From Neonectria sp. B-13 (lineage: Eukaryota > Ascomycota > Sordariomycetes > Hypocreales > Nectriaceae), in NCBI GenBank assembly GCA_002682825.1, contig NOKP01000001.1:2855296-2919295 (forward strand): DNA of 64,000 nt, in the 5' to 3' direction. Below, piece after piece: positions 56,009 through 64,000 of the stretch. Every line of letters starts with the position of its first letter. Position 1 is the stretch's first letter. The position numbers and the translations under genes are program-made. Below the pieces are notes generated by a model that did no database searches, was not told the origin of the DNA, and saw nothing but the letters and a program-made list of their open reading frames with translations.

Positions 56009-57043
56009 GACGACGGATGAAGAAGGGGAGCTCCGAGCAACAATGACGATAGTTAAGGTGATGGCTGTAGCAAGCTCCCAACCAAGCAAAGGAGGGTGGA
56101 GATGGAAGGTTTGTGTGGAATGGAGGGGCGGGGCGGGGGCGGGAGCTGCCGCGTAAAGTACTTTGAACAGAATAGGCAGACTAATTACTATGTAATTATG
56201 AAGCACCACCAATACCTAGTTGGACATGCGGGGGACGAAAGATGTGAGGGAAACGTCGCTGCCAGCTGAGTACATACCTAACACTACCATGTTGTAGCAG
56301 GGGTGGGGGCAGGCTATCAGTGTGGCTGGTTGCAGAATACAGAAACCAGGTGCAGGCCGATCCAGTTACCAAGTGAATTCTTTTCCCCCAAAGAAGTCGC
56401 CGTAAGAACTGCGAGAATATCGCGAGACCCGTCATGCGAAAGGTCACAGTGGCCATCGACGGCAGTACCATGATGCTCTTAAGGAGCAGTTCAGTATAAA
56501 AAAAAAGTACCATTTAGACTAAAGAGGCCCACTCGCGTAGCGTAGTCACATGATATTCGTGTCTTGTTCAGCCTCCTCCCTCTCCCTCTATGTAGACCAC
56601 TTGCTCCATCACAGATCAGGAACGTCATCGGGGGTTTCTCTTCAGGGGTTTCTCTTCAGGGGCTTGACGCCTATTCTCTCCAAGTAGTCAAACACTTGCG
56701 GGTATGTGGGAAGAACTGCCGTAGGCTTATTACCACGGGCATGTTGGTGCACTAGAACATGTTCTGGACGGACAATGGACGGATCGACGTATGGTGTCGT
56801 TACTTGTCAACTGGCGTTCACTTTTGATTCTATTTGCCGAGGGGGGTAACTTTGCAACACCCCCCTCCCGTCTCGATGCTGGGGAATAGAAGAACCATAG
56901 ATGCTAAACCGGCTACGCCATTCGCAACCCTCGTTTCGTCGGACTTCTTTGCCCCAACGATGCTATTAACACAGAGCGGTATCAATTGTACCCGTTCCCA
57001 AACCCCATCCCCTTAGTTTGCCAATCATGTTTTGTCTCGTAAC
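56009..57043. other. Intergenic region between the GRF gene and eIF3m
   Basis: This holds the promoter of the GRF gene (-) and the 3' flank of eIF3m (-). No gene was supported. Confidence 0.4.
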
Positions 57044-58568
57044 TTAGTCGTCATTCTCCGTCCGCTCGCGCTGCTGACGGCGCCCGGTCGGGCCGCCCAT
57101 GCCCATGCCGGCGTTGGCCACCTTGCGCTCCAGCTCCTGCTGCTCGCGCTCCTTCTGGGCCTTTGCGGCAGCCTCCTCTGTGTGCAGGACGCCGAGGACG
57201 CTCTGCAGCGTCGAACGCCAGTGATCGACCCGGGTGGCCAGCTCCTGGTACTGTTTCTGGCCGAAAACACGGTACGTGACCTTGTGGACGAGGAACATGC
57301 TGCGCTGTTGCGACAGCTTGCCCTCCACAAGGCCGGCTCGGATCACATCGATGGCCCACATCTCAATCTCCTCCTGGGGGATCTGAAGGGCCTTGGTGAT
57401 CTTGGCGTACTCGATCTCGCGGCTGGGGGTGGCCGCCGCCAGGCTGGCAAAGGTGAGCAGTCGCATCTTGCGGTGGAGCTTCTCGTGGTCCAGCTTCTCC
57501 TTCTCAACCCAACCCTCGTGCTCCTCCGTGAAGTCGTTATAATCCTCAAGATCCTGTTCCGCGAAGATGTCAAGGAGTTGCGAGTAGACAGGGTGAGAGT
57601 CGCTGAGGGCTTGTACGCTGGGAATGGCTCGCAGGTCTTGGAAGAGGAAATAGGTGCTAGAGAGAATGGCCATCTTCACGGCACGGAGGGATAATCGCTG
57701 GGCCTCCTCGGAGACGACTTCGTCCTTCTCATCGCCATCGAATGTTCGCAGAGCCTTCAGAATGTACTCGTAGCCTTGCCTACATCACAGCGGTTAGTAT
57801 GGTGACTCAGCCGCACAACCAAAATTTCAGCATTCGAGTATGCTCATCCTTCGTCGTTCCGCGACTATCGGGAAACCCGCCCGGTGTGTTGATCAAGGCA
57901 TACCAATGAGCCGAGAAAAACAACCAAGTATCCGCATCGCATAATGTCGCATCTTTCTAGAAAAAAAGAAGAAAGAAAAAAGATCCTACTCACATTTCCG
58001 CACCAGCCTCCAGGGCCACCTCGGCCACTTCCTCGTAAATTTGGCGCTGGAGGTCCACTGCGGTGCCCCAGCTCTCCAGCCACTCGGGAAGCTTCTCGAG
58101 GTACGGTCGCAGGCTCTCGTACATGCCGTGTGCTCGCAGGAACTTAAGGATCTCCATGAAGACACGGGCGCGAACAGGGTCGGCGGGTGCGAGCAGGTTG
58201 AAGACGGTCGTCAGAGCATTGAGCGACAGGCCGGTACCGTGGACGGGCGAGTTGACAAGTGGCTTGGCGAAGGTGCTGCATAGCGTGGGCAGGTACTTCT
58301 TGGGATCGGAGGACTGCAGGACCAGGTGGATCATGAGGTTGGTGGCAGCAGTGTACTCCTTCTCGGAGACGGTGTTGAGGGCGTTGGCGGCGGCGACCAG
58401 CTTGGCCAGGACATCCTCCGTCGAAGCCTTCTCATCTTGGCTCAACAGCGCCTTGGCGTCCTCGGCCTTGAGGTAGTCGGCCATCTCGGCGGCCAGGTCC
58501 TCGAAGGATCCATCAACGAAGATCAGCTGGGGCTGGCCAGCGGGCGTGGGGGCAACGGCGGCGGCCAT
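57044..58568 (-). CDS. Translation initiation factor eIF3 subunit M
   Basis: Two exons (58568-57994 and 57779-57044) encode 436 residues. The intron (GTGAGT donor, GTAG acceptor) joins GAEM to [13 protein letters not shown] in frame. The protein is a PCI-domain subunit of the eIF3 complex, with N-terminal helical repeats (about 20-200) and a PCI winged-helix domain near 300-390 ([38 protein letters not shown]). A Gln/Arg/Glu-rich tail follows. It acts in 43S pre-initiation complex assembly in the cytosol. The start ATG follows a GC-rich leader and gives the typical [22 protein letters not shown]. Length fits fungal members (about 430-460). Confidence 0.94.
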
Positions 58569-59225
58569 GATGCCTTTTGCCTCTCGAGGGGAAATCGACG
58601 TCGGTCGGTCGGTCGGTCGGTCACGATTATCGGGGTCGTCGGGTTCGTGGATGGCGATCTCGAGGGCGTCGGGGAGGGGCGTGCAACGTCGTCTTGCGGA
58701 ATAATGAGAGGGTGAGCGTCCCGTCCGAGCAGGGTCGGCGCCCGAATAGCCCTCTGGTGGGGCCTGGATTGTGCCACCCCGCCATTTTTTCTGCCGCTCT
58801 CATTGTGTGGGCGCTAAGCGAGGGCGGTGACGCGGAGGAACCCTCGGGCCGCCTGATTTGCTCGCCCACGTGCATTCTGAACCTCTGAAGCGGTAGTACT
58901 AGTAGCTTTGAAGGAAATCAAAGTGTGAATAATTAGTGCAAAGCAATGACTGTCAGGTAGGGTACCGGTAGCACGGCAACATCATGGCCGATGAACTTTG
59001 CAATGCCAGCCCATCTCCTTGCACCATGTCGGGCGGGAGACACCGCAATGATCCGAACCGACAACGCCCTCGTAACATGATAGTCCAAATCGATAACCCT
59101 CCCACGTCCCATCCGGTAGTGCGGCCTGTATCCGCCATCTATAGAGCCAGTTCCACCGAGAAATAAAACAGACAATAACCCCATAGTACATAGCTGAGAA
59201 CACATCCCGAAACACATCCACCTCA
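58569..59225. promoter_or_regulatory. Intergenic region upstream of eIF3m
   Basis: Short GGTC tandem units lie at about 58601-58622, just before the eIF3m start on the minus strand. No gene was seen. Confidence 0.4.
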
Positions 59226-61536
59226 TCACTCATCGCCCTTTTGCCTTGCCACAGCTTTCTTTGCTTTGTTCGCAGCGTCTGCTGTCTGGTAAATGCTTGC
59301 GTCTTCGTCCGCAAAGAGCTCTTGGTCTCCCTTACCTCCCAACTCCATAAACTCCCCAGCCCCTCGCTGGTGGGCAGGCCCTGCCTCCTTGGCGACGTTG
59401 GTCACGCGTCCCTTGTTCTTCGCGAACACCTTGACAGGATCCTGGTCCTTGCCCACCTCCAGCTGCGCCGTGACTTGGACCGTGTTGAGGGATGACAGCA
59501 GTGTCCGCTCACGAGCCGGAGCACGGCGGTTGACCTCAAGTCCTGCAATACCACCAACGAGCCCGCCGGTGCTATCATTAACACTTGGCGTTGTCTGGTT
59601 GAGCCAGGGGTGCGCCAAACATTGGTCAATAGTGAACCTCTTCTCAGAATCAACTATCAGCATCGAGTCTATGAGGTCGACTATTCTCGGTTAGTAGACT
59701 TCCAAGGAGCAGATGGTGACAGAAATCTTACGTGCTGGATCTCCGACTGAGTCCCAGTATGGGGAAGGGTAATCGAATCGGCCACTCTTAATCTGCTGAG
59801 AAAGCGTGAAGGGGAAGTCGCGAGAGTAGAGCTCGTCGGAGAAGGGAGGAAACCCGCAGAGACAGATGTAGAGCACAACGCCCAGAGACCAGACATCAAC
59901 AGCCTTGGTGTACTTGCGCTGTTTCGAGTCGGCAAGAATCTCGGGAGCAACGTAGCTCGGGGTTCCACAGAGAGTGGTTGTGAAGGACTCCTCTCCGATG
60001 ATCTTGGCCAGGCCAAAGTCAGCCAATTTGACGTGCAGGTTTTTGTCAACTAGCAGGATATTCTCGGGCTTAATATCCCGATGAACAATGTTTCGCTCAT
60101 GCTAGGCACAGTCAGTTTCTGCGTACGCAAGCCTGGTAGGGGCAAGGGGTGAGAGTGGGGAGACCGACGAGATACTTGATACCCTGGAACAATTGGATAA
60201 ACAGCTTCCGCGTCTCGTCCTCGCTGAGCTTCTGCTTCATGACAATGAAGTTGAACAGCTCTCCCTCCGGGGCCAGCTCCAGAACTAGGTAGACGCGATC
60301 CCGTTCGTTAAACGTATCCTTGAGGCAGAGCACATTAGGGTGGCTGACGCCCATCAGCACTCCGATCTCCTGCTGCAGGCCCTCCGTCTTCGATCGTTCC
60401 TCCATGCCTGCGTGCTTGGTGAAGATCTTGACGGCATATCGCTGGCCGGTGGACTTTTCCACGCAGAGGTAGACTTCGGCGAAGTGGCCCTTGCCAAGCT
60501 TCTCCAGTAGCGTGTATTGTTGCTTGAAGCCGCTCGTCTGACGACTCCTGGGGTACCGGAAGACGAAACGTGCCTTGCCGTGGACGGCGATCTCATCCTG
60601 CTCCTCTAGCTCTCTCCGTTGGTTTCGTCCAACGATGGCCTCGTTGACGTATGTGCCGTTGCTCGACAAATCCTCTACAACCGCCACAGTATCCGTTCCC
60701 TTGTTTTCGGTGAAGATTAGGCAGTGTCGGTTCGAAACGATGCCGTCATTGACTACAATGTCTGCGAAAAGGTCAGTCCTCAATGTCCCTCGGGGTACAA
60801 CTGTGACAGTACTAACCGCACTCGGGATGTCGCCCGATCAGGTAGCCGCCTGAAGTAATGCCCTTGGCCTTCTTCTTCTCAAAAACTTCCTCTTCCTTTA
60901 ACAAAGGCGCCTTGCCCTTAGAGTGTTTGGGGTCAGTTTTGGTCGCATCGGCAACCGTGTCGGGCAGTGGGCAGGCACTCCGCTTCTTCAGCACCAGGGG
61001 CTTATCGCCATATTTAGGATCTAGGGGGACTAGATATCCCCAGACACCTTCACGGGCCTCATCTTCAATGTCTTCGGAGATGGCAGGGTGCCGGTCAACG
61101 AACTGACTAAGCGGCTGTGTATCTTGGGGCGGTGATGACAGGGCCTGGCCCTGGGAGAAAGTCTCCTCGGTCTTCTTGGGGGTGACCTCGTCTGTTTGGC
61201 GTTTGGGGGGAGTGGTGGTAGACACCTTGTAGAGCTCGCTAGACTCCTCGGCGGTGAAATGTGTGACTGGCGAAGGGAGATGCTGCTTGTTGGAGACTGG
61301 GGTTTTATCAGGCGACTCAGGGTCGGACCGGCGGGGTTTCTTTGTGTCTGTTTCGTCCTCTGGCAACGAAGCCTGAGATCTCAGAGAGAGCGTCAGCAAA
61401 AAGGGTCAAGATGGTTGGTTTTGCGGCGTGCGCATCAGCGACATGCGCTGGGATCCGGGAGACGGGAGAGGGACGGAAGACTAACGCGCGGGCGCTTCAA
61501 TTGGCTCTTTTCGTTCCGCGGAGCCATATCGGCCAT
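59226..61536 (-). CDS. FHA-domain checkpoint kinase, CHK2/RAD53/PRD-4 type
   Basis: Five exons (61536-61486, 61372-60817, 60761-60169, 60101-59732, 59680-59226) encode 674 residues. A Ser/Thr/Pro-rich N-terminus with SQ/TQ sites (KSQLK, LRSQ region, DTQPLSQF) precedes an FHA domain (about 130-275; GRHPEC, SNRHC, SSNGTYVN). The kinase domain runs from about 284 to 550: glycine loop GKGHFAEV at 292-299, Lys314 in AVKI, HRDIKPEN with Asp409, DFGLAK at 428-433, and APE. A disordered tail follows. The order FHA then kinase is that of CHK2; the Neurospora member PRD-4 links DNA damage to the circadian clock. The first exon is only 17 codons (MADMAPRNEKSQLKRPR), joined by GTTAGT...CTCAG. The last acceptor choice (TAG before LDLIDSML) restores the kinase end. 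Confidence 0.92.
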
Positions 61537-62659
61537 GACCAAGCAAGTTGGGAAGCTGGAGAGAAGCAACGAGAAGTCGAGCACGGGAGTTGACGAGACG
61601 AGAGTGGATGTGGTTGATGGGGGAATGTTGCCTGGGGGAGGAAGTTGGTGCCGTGAACGAGTCCGGGGCCGGGAGGTTTGTACGTGAGCGTGAGCGTGAG
61701 TGGAGGACGTGTGAGTGGAGGAGGGAGCCTGGAGACGAGAGGCTAGAGGCTAATAGAGGTTAGAGCTATCCATGTAGCGAAGGTCAAGCCACCTGCGGCC
61801 CCCAAAAGCCCCAGACTGGCCACGGCCGTACCTACTCGGTAGTTCTTACGAATGCGTTGCCTTCTTTTTCCTTCCCGGGAGTCCTCCTAGGCTCTTGTTC
61901 AGTGGAAGCAAAGGAATGGAACGGAACGCTTCGTACTAGTCTAGGTATTTTCCAAGGCTGAGCCCACCAAGACATCCCGAGTTGAGCAGCAGGCCAGGTC
62001 ATACTGGAACCTACTAGGTACTGTGTACAATGCGCTACACAGCCCATCTTCCAACGGCCCAGGGTTGTCATAGCCACAAATGGCCTGCGGCTTTGGCAGT
62101 GTCGGTGGCCCTGGCGCAGGTTCCCAACGTCTGGGCTCCATTCCTGGCAAGTGCCGGGGCAGCAGGTTATGGAAGCAAGTGCCCACTATCAACCATCCAC
62201 GGTGACTCGATTCCAGCGACCCGACCCGCTCAAGAAGGTGGAGACCTGCACCGCCGTCCCCTGCCTTGGCCTTCGGGCAAGGGTGTTAGTTAATTGACGA
62301 GCAACTGGGCAACTGGGCAACAGCACACGGCAACACGCAGCTGCCATCCAATCCTTGTTCTATTTCTCAGCTCCAGATGATCCATTTCCCAGTCATCTGC
62401 GCCTGTCACTCTCCAACCCAGTCCCCTAGATTAACCCTTCTGTGACTCCCCTGGTTGCCACAATCACCTGCCCATCCGGTATCTAAACCATCCATCCCAT
62501 GGAGCACCACCCATGTCGTCATCCCGAATCACTCGGTTAGTCACGTTCAACGCCAGCATGAGCGTTCCCCGTTTCCATTCATCACGCGTCACGACTCGAC
62601 GAGGGTCAGCGTGAGCAGAGCTACAATACCAGGGTCAACAGTGCCATATCTTGGCCATT

Positions 62660-62688
62660 AGTAGTCAACAGTGGTCAACAGTGGTCAA
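62660..62688. repeat. Short tandem repeat GTCAACAGTG
   Basis: Two to three adjacent 10-bp units; one more related unit lies about 35 bases upstream. Confidence 0.75.
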
Positions 62689-62946
62689 CTCCTAAGAGCT
62701 GTTCTAGTCGTAGTAAATACCTTACAACAAGCAAACACAGAGGTCACGTCTGCGAATCGTATGTCTTGACTTAAACGGTCTTCAAATATGTATCGGCATT
62801 ACCATTATTCAATATCCATGCCCACTGCTACACAGCGTACAATGCCCTATCCAAACCTCGCCAGGCCCTACTATTAGCCTGCACGAACGAGAACCGCCTC
62901 ACTATCGTCAACTACTACCTATAATTGTGTTTCCATTCCCATCCAC

Positions 62947-62965
62947 CTCTCTCTCTCTCTCTCTC
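62947..62965. repeat. (CT)n microsatellite
   Basis: About nine CT units, followed by a CG/GCGC-rich palindromic stretch. Confidence 0.9.
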
Positions 62966-63210
62966 GCACGCGCGTGCGTTGTCTCTTCTGGTCTTCCCGC
63001 TGGTAGTGAAACGGAAAAGCCATCTCCAACGCCGTAAAACTCCCTGCGCCCACCCTCCTCCAGTCAAGAATGCCCGCCATTCGTCATCATGAAAATGTAG
63101 CCATCGCCATAAAATCAAAGTCATTCGCCCTCCCAGCTCCGAAACCGAGGTAATTCGTACAGGTGGTAGCATAGACCGAAGCCCGCCAGTCGATCCTAGA
63201 ATCTGGGCTC

Positions 63211-64000
63211 CTATTTCTCAGGGATTGCAGACCTGGCCAGTCTACCTCCTGTGCTTACTCGCTTTTGCAGTCGGGCCTCCTTCTCGCGTCGCAGCCTCTC
63301 TGCTGCACTCATGTTAGAAGGCAGTGACGGCACTGCATCGCTCGACCCCATAGTCCGCCCTCGCTTCTGCTCCACATACAACTGCGCGAAGCGTCCCAGG
63401 GGAAACGCCGGCATGGTGGCGGGGATCTCGGCTCCGTTTTGAACCAGCAGCTCGGCCACCGGGAACGGTACAGGCTTCCCGTCCGACTCGGTCGCCGTCT
63501 GTCCAGGAGTTTGCGAAGGGGCTGCCGGGTCAGCCGCGGCGAGAGCCAGCCAGACGGCATGGGTGCCCCTCATCTTGTCTACCGTGTTGGGCTTCGCCCC
63601 CAGTGCCAAAGCATACAGGACCTGTTGGATCTCGTTCTTCTTAATCGCTGCCAGGAGTGTCTCGTCTGCCGTCCCATATCGGGAAAGTGTTGGCGAGATT
63701 GGTTCGACATAGATCCGGTCGACGTATTTTGCCGTGATGAACCGGAGCCGCTGCTCTCTCGTCGCTTGAATGGTTGGCTTCAGCGACTGGTCCAACTTTG
63801 CTTCCCACACCATGTTTGACACTCGGTTGCCAATGAGCAGGAGGAGCTCGACAATATCGACGGTGAATGACTTGATGTCAAGCGTGAGAGACCGCACCTT
63901 GCTGATGTGAGTGCCTAGCGACCGGTGAATGCCACTACATTCGATGCAAAGGATGATGCCTAGGTTGATGGATACCCATTCCACCTTGGACCCAGAGCCG
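63211..64000 (-). CDS. ArfGAP-ankyrin protein (3' part, cut by the window edge)
   Basis: The gene is open to the right edge; only the C-terminal 262 or so residues are present and the start lies beyond 64000. The visible part begins inside the ArfGAP zinc module ([37 protein letters not shown]): the second zinc pair CIEC and the catalytic arginine of IHRSLG are present, and the first zinc pair is outside. An ankyrin-like region follows ([49 protein letters not shown]). The tail is basic. This layout matches fungal BAR-PH-ArfGAP-ankyrin proteins that stimulate GTP hydrolysis on Arf in membrane traffic; the BAR and PH parts are inferred, not seen. Confidence 0.9.
   Translation of the reverse strand, partial: GSGSKVEWVSINLGIILCIECSGIHRSLGTHISKVRSLTLDIKSFTVDIVELLLLIGNRVSNMVWEAKLDQSLKPTIQATREQRLRFITAKYVDRIYVEPISPTLSRYGTADETLLAAIKKNEIQQVLYALALGAKPNTVDKMRGTHAVWLALAAADPAAPSQTPGQTATESDGKPVPFPVAELLVQNGAEIPATMPAFPLGRFAQLYVEQKRGRTMGSSDAVPSLPSNMSAAERLRREKEARLQKRVSTGGRLARSAIPEK

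Larger units (their letters stand above)
61537..63210. other. Intergenic region between CHK2 and the ArfGAP gene
   Basis: About 1.7 kb without a supported gene. It contains tandem GTCAACAGTG units near 62660-62688 and a CT microsatellite. Confidence 0.35.

Overview
The window is chromosomal DNA of a filamentous ascomycete (Pezizomycotina, most likely Sordariomycetes). This is inferred from intron-poor genes with short introns (about 50-130 nt; GTRNGT donors, CTAAC-like branch sites, YAG acceptors) and from clear fungal housekeeping genes: NOP14, CGR1, ERJ5, SDH1, eIF3m, a CHK2/PRD-4-type kinase and a YPR097W/LEC1-like PX protein. Exon joins were worked out by hand from reading frame and splice signals; no search could be run.

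Layout. 1-20 kb is mostly core: a membrane-anchored helical-repeat protein (-), NOP14 (+), a GPATCH11-like G-patch protein (+), a large amidoligase-family protein (+), an MFS transporter (-), a polyglutamine MARVEL-like membrane protein (+), a small Cys-rich protein (-) and the ER J-protein ERJ5 (-). About 19.2-32.5 kb is accessory-like, with AT-rich stretches and decayed genes. It holds a cysteine-free GH6 protein with a pentapeptide-repeat N-terminus and no signal peptide, a broken zinc-finger/exonuclease-like gene with TAG stops, a stand-alone mitochondrial ArgC, a decayed low-complexity gene and a cluster of four initiator tRNA-Met genes. 32.5-64 kb returns to core genes: an SR-rich membrane protein, a proline/serine-rich fungal protein, a nearly 6 kb gene-poor interval, CGR1, a tail-anchored coiled-coil protein, LEC1-like, SDH1, a GRF zinc-finger protein, eIF3m, CHK2 and the 3' part of an ArfGAP-ankyrin gene cut by the window edge.

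The standout is the tRNA cluster at 28703-30782. Four genes encode exactly the same 72-nt initiator tRNA-Met, with perfect stems, a CAT anticodon and the eukaryotic initiator T-loop. Each is interrupted by 53-57 nt insertions that look like spliceosomal introns: GTATGT/GTAAGC/GTACGT donors, TACTAAC-like branch sites and CAG/AAG acceptors. Intron 1 lies between tRNA positions 26 and 27 in all four. Intron 2 lies in the variable loop (46/47) in three copies and is precisely absent from the fourth. None is at the canonical 37/38 site. The exons are identical while introns and flanks have diverged, and each gene is followed by a T-run, as for Pol III genes. This suggests that translation initiation in this fungus may depend on non-canonical, possibly spliceosomal, splicing of its initiator tRNA.

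Functional themes: ribosome biogenesis and translation (NOP14, CGR1, eIF3m, initiator tRNAs), mitochondrial metabolism (SDH1, ArgC), ER and membrane biology (ERJ5, LEC1-like, MARVEL, ArfGAP) and checkpoint/clock signalling (CHK2).
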